Assembly (NCBI GenBank): GCA_020859995.1
Contig: JAJBVE010000218.1
Span: forward strand, 1 to 32,664
Source: Clostridiales bacterium
Lineage (GTDB): Bacteria; Bacillota; Clostridia; Lachnospirales; Lachnospiraceae
Reading direction: 5' to 3'
DNA length: 32,664 nucleotides
Shown here: positions 21,331 to 29,028 of the stretch, piece after piece
How positions within the stretch are numbered: position 1 is the stretch's first letter
Layout of the letters: each line of letters opens with the position of its first letter
Translations under genes and position numbers: made by a program
Notes under the pieces: generated by a model
What the model was told of the DNA's origin: nothing
Seen by the model: the letters and a program-made list of their open reading frames with translations, nothing else
Databases searched by the model: none

Positions 21331-22680
21331 ATGAGACGAAAAATATACGATACATTGCTCGAATGGAAAAACCGTTCCAGACAGACTGCGCTGCTGATCG
21401 ACGGAGCAAGGCGTGTCGGAAAGAGTTACATCGCCGAGAAATTTGCCCGGGAGAATTTTAAATCTTATATCCTGATTGATTTTAACCGTGCAAGCCGTCA
21501 GGTGCAGGAGCTGTTTGAAAATTATCTGGATGATCTGGACACATTTTTTTTGTATCTGTCAGGTTATTATAATGTACACCTTTATCAGGGGGAAACGCTG
21601 ATCATATTTGACGAGGTGCAGATGTTCCCGCGGGCGAGAGGAGCTATCAAATATCTGGTGGCGGACGGAAGGTATGTCTATCTGGAAACCGGTTCTCTTA
21701 TGTCGATACGGAAAAACGTCCGGGACATTGTGATTCCTTCCGAAGAGGAACATGTTTATATGTACCCCATGGATTTTGAGGAATTTCTGTGGGCTATGGA
21801 GAATGAGACGTTGATGCCCCTGATTCGCTCCTGTTATGAGAAAAAGCGTCCCATGGGGCAGGCGATGCATCGGAAAGCTATGGATTATTTCCGGCAGTAT
21901 CTGATTGTCGGAGGGATGCCGCAGGCAGTGGAAGCTTATCAGAGAAAAAAGGATTTCGCCGAGGTGGATCGCGTAAAGAGAGGGATTCTCACGCTTTATC
22001 GGGAGGATATCCGCAAGCATTCCGTCGGAAGTGAGTTGGCGGTCGAGGCTATTTTTGATCAGATACCGGCGCAGCTGTCGCGGCACGAGAAAAAGTTCCG
22101 CCTGAAGGATATCCGATCGGGGGCGAAAACCAGGCAATACGAGCAGCCTTTCTTCTGGCTGGCTGACGCCATGATTGTAAATAACTGCTACAACTGTTCC
22201 GAGCCGAACATCGGACTGAAAATGAATATGGACCGAAAAACCATGAAGTGTTATATGGCCGACACTGGTTTGCTGATCAGCCATGCCTTTGATGAGAAAG
22301 GCATTGTATCTGAGGAAATATACCGAAAGCTGTTATTTGACAAGCTTACGGTTAATGAAGGCATGCTGATGGAAAACATCGTGGCGCAGATGCTGGCGGC
22401 ATCCGGGCACAAGCTCTATTTTTTCTCAAAGTCCTCGCGCACGGATGCCAGCGCAAGGATGGAGATTGACTTTCTGATTGCAAAAAGCAGGATCACCAGT
22501 GCACATAACATTTCACCAATCGAGGTAAAATCCGGTGAGCGGTATACGTTATCTTCACTGAAAAAGTTTCGGACGAAGTATGGCGAGTATATGGATGTGC
22601 CGATCGTACTGCACACGAAGGACTATAAGGAGGAGAACGGAATCCTCTATCTGCCGATTTATATGACTCCACTGCTGTGA
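21331..22680 (+). CDS. AAA ATPase with DUF4143 C-terminal domain
   Basis: A 449-residue P-loop ATPase. The Walker A is GARRVGKS (25-32) and the Walker B LIIFDEVQMFPRARGA starts at residue 90. The AAA_14 core is followed by the DUF4143 region with YLIVGGMPQAVEAY and a winged-helix part. Near the C-terminus EIDFLI and IEVKSG have the spacing of a PD-(D/E)XK-like nuclease fold, which is known in this family. The biochemical role is not established; these genes are common, often single and patchily distributed. GGAGG precedes the start. It is transcribed alone, between a repeat-linked promoter and a hairpin at its end. Confidence 0.88.
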   Translation: MRRKIYDTLLEWKNRSRQTALLIDGARRVGKSYIAEKFARENFKSYILIDFNRASRQVQELFENYLDDLDTFFLYLSGYYNVHLYQGETLIIFDEVQMFPRARGAIKYLVADGRYVYLETGSLMSIRKNVRDIVIPSEEEHVYMYPMDFEEFLWAMENETLMPLIRSCYEKKRPMGQAMHRKAMDYFRQYLIVGGMPQAVEAYQRKKDFAEVDRVKRGILTLYREDIRKHSVGSELAVEAIFDQIPAQLSRHEKKFRLKDIRSGAKTRQYEQPFFWLADAMIVNNCYNCSEPNIGLKMNMDRKTMKCYMADTGLLISHAFDEKGIVSEEIYRKLLFDKLTVNEGMLMENIVAQMLAASGHKLYFFSKSSRTDASARMEIDFLIAKSRITSAHNISPIEVKSGERYTLSSLKKFRTKYGEYMDVPIVLHTKDYKEENGILYLPIYMTPLL

Positions 22681-22689
22681 TGGGTAAGG

Positions 22690-22722
22690 GGGCGGCACTG
22701 CAATAATCATGCAGTGTCGCCC
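22690..22722 (+). terminator. Hairpin ending the AAA/DUF4143 transcript
   Basis: GGGCGGCACTGCA (22690-22702) pairs with TGCAGTGTCGCCC (22710-22722) with one G-T wobble and a 7-base loop, ten bases after the stop. The U-rich stretch AAATTTTCTG is about 18 bases further on, so termination may be imperfect. Confidence 0.5.
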
Positions 22723-22857
22723 TCGCCCCTTGAATGATCAAATTTTCTGTTTGAAGCAGACGATAATGAACAATCACCCATTTTTGAAATTTGCAAGTAT
22801 TTGGCAGCCAGTCTGCTCTGTCAGTGTCTTGGTGATAGGCAGCTCCAGCGCCGGGGA

Positions 22858-22893
22858 ATTTGTCTTGTAATTCCGTGACAAATCAGATATGAT
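22858..22893 (+). promoter_or_regulatory. Promoter with overlapping inverted repeat, upstream of the sensor binding-protein gene
   Basis: TTGTAA (22865-22870), 17 bases, TATGAT (22888-22893). ATTTGTC (22858-22864) and GACAAAT (22877-22883) form a perfect 7-bp inverted repeat with 12 bases between. It abuts the -35 box and enters the spacer, the usual place for a repressor site. Confidence 0.55.
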
Positions 22894-22983
22894 AGCATCA
22901 GATGTAAAATCTGCGTAAATGAAACATGAATTGCATGTAAATTTTGCTGACTTGATTTGCGTTGTCAAAAGAGCGGGGACAAG

Positions 22984-23982
22984 ATGAAACGTTTGATGCA
23001 TTTGGTTTTAATATTTTTGCTTTGCCTGTCTGCTGCGTGTACGGGCTGCCGGGGAAAGTCCGCAGAGGATGCGCTCTTGCCTGCCCTCGAGGATTCGGAT
23101 CGCCTGATTGTTTTTACTTCCCACAAAGAGGAGGTTTACGAGCCGATCATCCGTGAGTTTGAGGAGCGGACCGGCATCTGGGTGGAGGTGACGGACGGAG
23201 GTACGGCGGAGCTTCTGGACCGGATTGCCGCCGGGGAAGAATGCGACATTATGTTCGGCGGAGGGGTGGAAAGCTACGAGTCCTGCAAAGAGTATTTTGA
23301 ACCGTACAGAAGCAGTGAGGCGGATCTGCTCTCTGCCGAGTATGTCTCGGACGGGGACTTTTGGACGGTCTTTACCCGACTGCCGATTGTCCTGATCTAT
23401 AACAGTAAGCTGGTGGACGTATCGGAGGCGCCGGAGGGCTTTTCGGATCTTTTATCCGGGGACTGGGATGGAATGATCGCCTTTGCGGATCCGGCAAATT
23501 CCGGCAGCAGCTACACGATGCTGGTGACGATGATTCAGGCTCTGGATCTGGGAGTGGATGAGACGCTTGGGGCGTTTGCCGGTGCACTGGATGGAGAGAT
23601 GGCGGAAGGCTCCGGCGATGTGGCAGACCAGGTGGTCTCCGGAAAGCGCCTGGTAGGAATTACCCTGGAGGAGACTGCGCGAAAGCGGATCCTGGCGGGA
23701 GATGATCTGACGATTGTCTACCCGGAGGAAGGGACGAGTGCAGTGCCGGACGGCTGTGCGATCGTACAGGGAACGAGTCATCTGGGAAATGCGAAACAGT
23801 TTGTGGATTTTATTGTGAGTGAGGATGTACAGCGGCTGGCTGTGGAAACCATGAGCCGGCGGAGCGTGCGGACGGATTTTGAGCAGGAAGAGGAGAGCTT
23901 CGGGCTGATTGATTTTGACCTGGAGCTGGCTGTGCAGTGGCGAGAGAAAATTCTCAATGAGTGGGCGGAGCTGATGAAATAG
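22984..23982 (+). CDS. Lipoprotein solute-binding protein (AfuA/Fe3+-type fold), probable co-sensor
   Basis: A 332-residue extracytoplasmic binding protein. The signal peptide MKRLMHLVLIFLLCLSAAC puts a lipid-attachment cysteine at residue 19. The lipobox LSAAC is near standard, with a second cysteine at 22. The body has the type-2 binding fold pattern: LIVFTSHKEEVYEPIIREFE, then CDIMFGGGVES, then VLIYNSKLV, and a late EGTSAVPDG. Family knowledge: relatives bind iron, thiamine or phosphorylated small molecules. It directly precedes a sensor kinase and response regulator rather than permeases. This recalls PgtC of the phosphoglycerate regulatory set, so a ligand-sensing role for the kinase is inferred. 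The start at 22984 fits the signal peptide; an ATG nine codons upstream would spoil it. Confidence 0.85.
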   Translation: MKRLMHLVLIFLLCLSAACTGCRGKSAEDALLPALEDSDRLIVFTSHKEEVYEPIIREFEERTGIWVEVTDGGTAELLDRIAAGEECDIMFGGGVESYESCKEYFEPYRSSEADLLSAEYVSDGDFWTVFTRLPIVLIYNSKLVDVSEAPEGFSDLLSGDWDGMIAFADPANSGSSYTMLVTMIQALDLGVDETLGAFAGALDGEMAEGSGDVADQVVSGKRLVGITLEETARKRILAGDDLTIVYPEEGTSAVPDGCAIVQGTSHLGNAKQFVDFIVSEDVQRLAVETMSRRSVRTDFEQEEESFGLIDFDLELAVQWREKILNEWAELMK

Positions 23983-24069
23983 ATTTGTGGGGATGACCAG
24001 AGCGGGTGAAATGCTTGATTTTGCAAAAAAGAAGTGCTTTACACAATGTTTTAGTAAAGAGGAATGGAC

Positions 24070-26010
24070 ATGAAAACCTTTATTGGAAAATCTTTTAAGC
24101 GGGAGCTGCTGTTCGGACTTTTGCTCGTCTCTCTGATTCCGCTGGTTTTGTGCAGTGTTTTCCTGATCGAATTGTTTCGCGTGAAGCTGACAGATGATTC
24201 AAGAAAGCTGGATCTGGAGGAGGCGCAGGTGGTAAACGGGACTCTGCTGGACTTTTTTGACGATCTGGATGAAACATTGGAAAGTCTTGCGTCAGATGCG
24301 CTGATCGCGGAGGCGCTCGCTACGGGACGAAGCGGGATGGCTACGGAAGTTTATGCCCGGCTTTATGAAGAGACGGCACAGCTTCGGGAAAAGGCAGAAT
24401 TTGAGATCTATTCTGCGGACGGGACATGTCTGTTTTCGGTCAGCTCTTCTCCGCATCAGAAAACTTTGCCAGTTTATTGGGGGATTTTAAGGGCGGCTCT
24501 TTTATCCGAAACGAGTGAGATGGTGATTCAGAGGGCACAGAATTACGATGACGAGAGCCTGCTTTTGTCGGCCGCGTCGGCTGTTCTGGATGAGAATCAA
24601 CAATGCATTGGCTATGTGACCGCTTTCATGGATGAGGACGGCTTTGGAGAAATTCTGAACGGGCTGTTTGGAAACCAGGATGGATTTTGTATTCTGGATG
24701 AATTCCTGGAAACGGTGTACAGCGCCGGGACGGCCAATAGCACGCAGATTGGATCGATCTTAAAGTCAAGGTATCTGGCCGGAGAGCACCTGCAGGAGGA
24801 CTATGAAAATAATCGCGTTTATATGATGAGCCTCGGGAAAACCGGACTGTATTTTGCCCTGCTACGCCCTGTAGTGCTGACCTCTCAGACGCTGCAGTCC
24901 ATGTATTCGGTGCTGTTCTGGATGGTTCTGGCAACTACCGTGCTGGGCATTTTCCTGTCCGCAGCTCTTTCCGGGCAGCTGTTCCGCCCGATACGGGCAC
25001 TCAAAGAGGCGATGGAAAAGGTACAGAAGGGTCAGCTGGATACGCAGGTGCAGATGCGGGCGGACCGTCCGGACGAGCTGGGAGAGCTTGCTATCTGCTT
25101 CAACCGTATGACTCTGGAACTGAAACAATATATGGAAACGCAGGTGGGGCAGCAAAAACAGCTGGATGAAACCCGGATCGCCATGATGCAGGCGCAGCTG
25201 AATCCTCATTTCCTGTACAATACACTGGACACGATCAAATGGGTAGCCAAAGAAAACGGGATTCCGGAGATCGCGACCCTTTCGACCAGACTGGCCAGAC
25301 TTCTGCGAACCAGCATCTCCGGGAGTCAGTTTCTTTCTCTGCGCGAGGAGATGGATCTGGTGGACTGCTACGCGCAGATTCAGAAAATCCGTTTTGAGGG
25401 ACGGTTTGTGTTTGAAATCAGCCTTCCGCAGGAGCTTTGCGAGATCCCGGTGCCGAAGCTGATCGTACAGCCGATCGTGGAAAACGCGGTCATCCATGGG
25501 TTGAAGGACTGCGAGCAGGGACACGTCTGTGTGCGTGCTTTTCTGGCACCTGATTTGTGCGCTGAAACCTATTCCGGCAGCAGGCCTGAAACGCAGCCTC
25601 AAATGCAAATGGAAAGGCAGTGTAAGCTGCATCCAGAAGTGCAAAACGAAAGGCAGTGCAAACAGCAGCCGGAAGTGCAAAACGAAAGGCGGTGCAAACA
25701 GCAGTTAGCAGCGCAAACGGAAACGCGGAGCGAATTGCAGTCAGAAATACGGAACAAAGTATTAATGATAGAAGTCACCGACGATGGCTGCGGCATGGAT
25801 CCGCAGATTATGGAGCAATTAAAGAGAGAAACAGACGCACATCGTTCGGGGCATATCGGACTGTATAACGTGAACACGATCCTGCGGCTTTATTATGGGG
25901 AGGCTTATGGGCTGACTGCAGAGCGGATAAGTCCGTGCGGGACGAAGGTGACAATCCGCATGCCAGTCCGCAAATCGCCGAATGGTATGGCGGATTCGTC
26001 TGTAATTTGA
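24070..26010 (+). CDS. YesM/LytS-type sensor histidine kinase with HAMP domain
   Basis: A 646-residue membrane kinase. A first membrane helix at about 12-34 and a second at about 277-302 bracket an extracellular sensor region. A HAMP linker (LFRPIRALKEAMEKVQKGQL) follows. The His_kinase domain has LNPHFLYNTLDTIKW with phospho-acceptor His380. The ATPase part has the N box VENAVIHG (near 470-477), DDGCGMD and GHIGLYNVNTILRLYYGE. Between the N box and DDGCG lies an extra Gln/Glu/Arg-rich repeat segment (about 500-562) not expected in the fold. The start at 24070 is chosen because AAAGAGGA ends six bases before it; the ATG at 24064 would have no spacing. It lies between the binding-protein gene and the response regulator gene. 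Confidence 0.92.
   Translation: MKTFIGKSFKRELLFGLLLVSLIPLVLCSVFLIELFRVKLTDDSRKLDLEEAQVVNGTLLDFFDDLDETLESLASDALIAEALATGRSGMATEVYARLYEETAQLREKAEFEIYSADGTCLFSVSSSPHQKTLPVYWGILRAALLSETSEMVIQRAQNYDDESLLLSAASAVLDENQQCIGYVTAFMDEDGFGEILNGLFGNQDGFCILDEFLETVYSAGTANSTQIGSILKSRYLAGEHLQEDYENNRVYMMSLGKTGLYFALLRPVVLTSQTLQSMYSVLFWMVLATTVLGIFLSAALSGQLFRPIRALKEAMEKVQKGQLDTQVQMRADRPDELGELAICFNRMTLELKQYMETQVGQQKQLDETRIAMMQAQLNPHFLYNTLDTIKWVAKENGIPEIATLSTRLARLLRTSISGSQFLSLREEMDLVDCYAQIQKIRFEGRFVFEISLPQELCEIPVPKLIVQPIVENAVIHGLKDCEQGHVCVRAFLAPDLCAETYSGSRPETQPQMQMERQCKLHPEVQNERQCKQQPEVQNERRCKQQLAAQTETRSELQSEIRNKVLMIEVTDDGCGMDPQIMEQLKRETDAHRSGHIGLYNVNTILRLYYGEAYGLTAERISPCGTKVTIRMPVRKSPNGMADSSVI
25612..25755. repeat. 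36-bp tandem repeat x4 within the kinase ATPase domain
   Basis: Units start at 25612, 25648, 25684 and 25720. In protein they read ERQCKLHPEVQN, ERQCKQQPEVQN, ERRCKQQLAAQT and ETRSELQSEIRN. A partial earlier unit is visible from about 25589. The second and third units are nearly identical in DNA; the fourth is diverged. Confidence 0.85.
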
Positions 26011-26045
26011 TAATTGATAACGGATAATGATGGCAGCGCATTAGC

Positions 26046-26074
26046 TTTCTTTAAGAAAGAGAATGGAGTATAAT
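26046..26074 (+). promoter_or_regulatory. Possible internal promoter before the response regulator gene
   Basis: A perfect TATAAT (26069-26074) lies 17 bases after a poor -35 TTTCTT (26046-26051). The -35 is part of the palindrome CTTTCTT-T-AAGAAAG. If used, the 43-bp repeats fall in its 5' leader. Confidence 0.4.
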
Positions 26075-26109
26075 TCCCGGCAGCTGCCTAAAACGGAAGC
26101 ATTGGAAGG

Positions 26110-26230
26110 ACATTGTCCCGTATGCGCCCATGGCAGCGGATCCTGAGGCAAAACATTGCCTCGTATGCGCCCATGGCAGCGGATCCTGAGGTAAAACATT
26201 GCCCCGTATGCGTCCATGGCAGCGGGCTGG
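26110..26230. repeat. 43-bp tandem repeat x3 upstream of the response regulator gene
   Basis: Units start at 26110, 26153 and 26196 with the core ACATTG(C/T)C(C/T)CGTATGCG and then (C/T)CCATGGCAGCGG. The first two also share ATCCTGAGG. At the first junction GAGGC and GCCTC can pair. The unit is not a multiple of three. An ATG at 26122 opens a frame running through all units and ending within the regulator gene at 26280. Confidence 0.9.
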
Positions 26231-26255
26231 AAAAATGGAGAGGAGATGGAGAAGA

Positions 26256-27023
26256 ATGCCTCTTTACAAGGTACTTGTAGTCGATGATGAACCATTTGTG
26301 CGCAGAGGAATCGTGAGTCAGACAGACTGGGCCTCGCTGGGTTTTGAAGTAGTCGGAGAGGCTGGGGACGGGATGAGCGGACTGGAACAGGCCAGAAAGC
26401 AGCAGCCGGACCTGATCATCTGCGACATCCGCATGCCGAAAATGAATGGAATCGACATGCTGAAGGAATTGCGGCGGGAAGGAAACGCGGTATCTGTGAT
26501 TTTTCTGACCGCCTACGATGAATTTGAGTACGCCCGGGAGGCCTTGAAGCTTTATGCGGACGATTATATTCTGAAGCCATTTGAGGACGGAGAATTGGAG
26601 AAGGTCATTCTTCGGGTGAAGGAAAGGATTGCGTGGAGAAGAAGCCGGGAAGGCGGAGCAGAAGCCAGGACAGATATACCGGAAGAGAAAAATGAAGCGA
26701 AAAGCCGGTATATTCAGGAGGCGCTCCGCTACATCGAAGCACATTATATGGAAAGTGAGATCAGCATCCGGGATGTGTCCGGTGCGGTCGGGCTCAGCGA
26801 AGGCCATCTCAGCCGCATGTTTAAAAAAGAGACCGGGATTACGGTGATGAACTGCATCACCAGATATCGGATGAGCCGGGCGCTGGAGCTGCTTTCGGAT
26901 TGCCGCAATAAGGTCTATGAGGTGGCGGAGCAGGTCGGATACCGGGATATTGCCTATTTTTCTAATACATTCAAGAAACTGGTTGGAATGACGCCGTCGG
27001 AATATCAGTCCGGGAAAAGATGA
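26256..27023 (+). CDS. YesN-type response regulator with AraC DNA-binding domain
   Basis: A 255-residue transcription factor. The receiver domain has the acidic pair in VLVVDDEPFVRRG, phospho-acceptor D57 in IICDIRMPKMNG and K107 in ILKPF. The AraC-type double helix-turn-helix covers roughly 155-255: the first helix pair at SIRDVSGAVGLSEGHLSRMF and the second at KVYEVAEQVGYRDIAYFSNT, ending FKKLVGMTPSEYQ. The start at 26256 is set by the receiver consensus MPLYKVLVVDDE and AGGAG at 26241-26245. It is the natural partner of the kinase upstream. Its likely target is the binding-protein and transporter promoter 100 bases downstream. Confidence 0.94.
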   Translation: MPLYKVLVVDDEPFVRRGIVSQTDWASLGFEVVGEAGDGMSGLEQARKQQPDLIICDIRMPKMNGIDMLKELRREGNAVSVIFLTAYDEFEYAREALKLYADDYILKPFEDGELEKVILRVKERIAWRRSREGGAEARTDIPEEKNEAKSRYIQEALRYIEAHYMESEISIRDVSGAVGLSEGHLSRMFKKETGITVMNCITRYRMSRALELLSDCRNKVYEVAEQVGYRDIAYFSNTFKKLVGMTPSEYQSGKR

Positions 27024-27068
27024 TGTGAAATACATACAAAAATATCGGAAATATAAAAGAAAAACTGT

Positions 27069-27139
27069 GCAGAATATCAGAATTCTACAAAAAAGAGCAG
27101 AATTGACTTATGGATATTTCCTCCTGAACTTGCTAAAAT
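27069..27139 (+). promoter_or_regulatory. Extended -10 promoter with upstream CAGAAT repeats, controlling the transporter genes
   Basis: TGC-TAAAAT (27131-27139) is an extended -10 without a good -35 at 17 bases, as in activator-dependent promoters. CAGAAT occurs three times upstream (27070-27075, 27078-27083, 27098-27103); two are within the longer GCAGAAT at 27069 and 27097. These may be sites for the adjacent AraC-type regulator. Confidence 0.4.
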
Positions 27140-27306
27140 CGAGACATGTAGCAAGAAGTAAAGCAATGGCAAAGTAAATGGCATCCGGCTTATCCGCAGA
27201 GTCGTGAAACAGGGATAGAAGCATCTGCTGTGAGACATTTATAGTCATAGCAGAGTTTTTTCAAAACCTGTCCGGCGGAAAGCCAGCCAGACAAGGAGGA
27301 AACCGT

Positions 27307-28647
27307 ATGAAGAGAAGATTTTTAGCACTTACACTTGCCGCGAGTATGGCAGCGATGTCCCTGGGAGCGTATACAGGGGTGTCCGCAGAGGAGCTCTCCG
27401 AGGTGGATCAGATCATTGCGGAGGCGCAGACCATGACCATGGAAGAGCTGGCGCTCAAGGCGATCGAGGAGTCCAATGGCGCGACCTTCTACGGCGTGGG
27501 CAATTCCAGCCGCGGATCCAGCGCACTTCCGCTCTTTATTGAGTATCTGCAGAGCATTGATTCATCCTATACTATGGAGTATGAGTGGCAGCAGCCGAAG
27601 AACAACAAGATTTTCGAGCAGCTGACCGCAGATTCGCTGAAGGATACGGGCACCTTCTCCATGACCCTGATCCAGGACGGCAACCAGATCGAGTCCAAGA
27701 TGGTGCAGACCGGCATCCTGAAGACCTACATCCCGCTGGAGTGGGCAGAGGCGAACGGGACGACTGCAGACGAGTATGACGGATATCTTCCGCTGCAGAC
27801 ACTGAACAAAGTATTTATGTACAACTGCACCGGCGACGCAGTTTATGACAACTGCTGGGATTTCGTGGCAGAGGGCGTACATGCACTGTACATGGACATT
27901 GATTCTGAGATCGTAGGAAAGAACTTCCTGTACATGCTCACTGAAGATACCTACGCGACCTGGCTGAAGGAAGCGTATGACGCGCTGGATGATGAGGATA
28001 AAGCATACTTCAAGCCGTATATCGACGAGCTTGCACAGGATGCGGAAGACCTTGGCCTGGGTGAGAACGGCGCTTATGCGCTGGCGTGGATCAAGCTTTG
28101 GGTAGAGAGCTATAATGAGCAGACAGACGACGGCCCGATCTGCAACACGCTGGTAACCGATTCTGCGACGGACCAGTGCGGTCTGCTGGTTTATTCCAAG
28201 CTTCGTTCGGTAGAAGAGTCAGACAGTGTTTCTGTAAACAACATCAAGGTTGCTGCTTATGAGGACGGCTATACGGGCATCGGCGGCTTTGGATACTGCC
28301 ATTATCTGTTTGTGACGGACAACAGCCCGCTTCCGTGGACCGCATGTGCGTTTATTCAGTACATGACCTGCACCGAGAGCGGATTCAGCGCATGGGGCAA
28401 GGACATGGGCGGCTACTCCTCCAATCCGGAAGTAGCAGAGGCGACTGAGGCGACCTATCAGCACAGCACCGGCGGCTACAATGAGGATGGCGAGAACGTT
28501 TACGACGCTAAGAACGACCGCGGTTATGACTGGTGGACGACCACCGGCGAGCTGGTTCTGGAAGACCCGGAATACTGCGCATCCGTATCCTTCACAGTCG
28601 GCAGCTGGATCGAGCTTCTGACGAAGTACAGCGATTCTGCGGAGTGA
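27307..28647 (+). CDS. Secreted solute-binding protein of the ABC importer
   Basis: A 446-residue exported protein. The signal peptide is MKRRFLALTLAASMAAMSLG with a likely cut after GVSA near residue 27. There is no lipid-attachment cysteine, which is unusual for a binding protein of a Gram-positive type cell. The mature part contains GATFYGVGNSSRGSSALPLF, TYIPLEWAEANG and a late WIELLTKYSDSAE terminus. The strongest evidence for its role is position: it is followed by a double permease and an ABC ATPase. I cannot name the ligand. AAGGAGG precedes the start. The last codons and the stop are part of a 37-bp tandem repeat. Confidence 0.8.
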   Translation: MKRRFLALTLAASMAAMSLGAYTGVSAEELSEVDQIIAEAQTMTMEELALKAIEESNGATFYGVGNSSRGSSALPLFIEYLQSIDSSYTMEYEWQQPKNNKIFEQLTADSLKDTGTFSMTLIQDGNQIESKMVQTGILKTYIPLEWAEANGTTADEYDGYLPLQTLNKVFMYNCTGDAVYDNCWDFVAEGVHALYMDIDSEIVGKNFLYMLTEDTYATWLKEAYDALDDEDKAYFKPYIDELAQDAEDLGLGENGAYALAWIKLWVESYNEQTDDGPICNTLVTDSATDQCGLLVYSKLRSVEESDSVSVNNIKVAAYEDGYTGIGGFGYCHYLFVTDNSPLPWTACAFIQYMTCTESGFSAWGKDMGGYSSNPEVAEATEATYQHSTGGYNEDGENVYDAKNDRGYDWWTTTGELVLEDPEYCASVSFTVGSWIELLTKYSDSAE

Positions 28648-28755
28648 TGGGATTCTGACGAAGTACCGCAATTCTGCGGAGTGATGGGATTCTGACGAAG
28701 TGCAGCGATTCTGCAGAGTGATGAAACTCTTGGCGAAATCCAGCGATTCTCAGAT
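28616..28755. repeat. 37-bp tandem repeat of the 3' end of the binding-protein gene
   Basis: Units start at 28616 (coding, includes the stop), 28653, 28690 and a degraded one at about 28727. The consensus begins TTCTGACGAAGT and continues CAGCGATTCTGC then GGAGTGATGGGA. Units 2 and 3 hold small hairpins with changed but still pairing arms (CCGCA/TGCGG and TGCAG/CTGCA). Confidence 0.9.
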
Positions 28756-28788
28756 CAACTGGGCTGCTGATAAAATACAGGGAATCTT

Positions 28789-28827
28789 CAGAGGTATTTG
28801 AGTTTCCCTATTGGATAATAACCTCTG
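28789..28827. repeat. Inverted repeat CAGAGGT/ACCTCTG
   Basis: Perfect 7-bp arms at 28789-28795 and 28821-28827 in the gap between the binding-protein and permease genes. It is followed by TCAGAATAAGATTG, not a U-run. Confidence 0.4.
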
Positions 28828-28913
28828 TCAGAATAAGATTGTCCGCATATGAAAAAAGCGCGGCAGCGCGGAAATCCCATAAAACAGGATTCCATTTCAT
28901 AAACGATGAAACA

Positions 28914-28945
28914 AGGGGCGCCGCATGAGCCTGTGCGGCGCCCCT
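28914..28945 (+). terminator. GC-rich hairpin between binding-protein and permease genes
   Basis: AGGGGCGCCGCA (28914-28925) pairs perfectly with TGCGGCGCCCCT (28934-28945) around TGAGCCTG. A TTTT tract is 12 bases further. It is probably a partial terminator or RNA-stabilising stem, which would give more binding protein than permease from one transcript. Confidence 0.55.
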
Positions 28946-29028
28946 GCTGATACAATCCTTTTATCGGGATGCAGTCATGGACTCTCAGCAACGTCAAATT
29001 TAGAAAATCAGAGAAAGGAGCGGGCTTG

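Noticed and set aside
22774-23001. 75-codon minus-strand frame before the sensor binding-protein gene
   Set aside because: The end LSRNYKTNSPALELPITK looks protein-like, but no start signal is visible and it runs through the promoter and into the start of the binding-protein gene.
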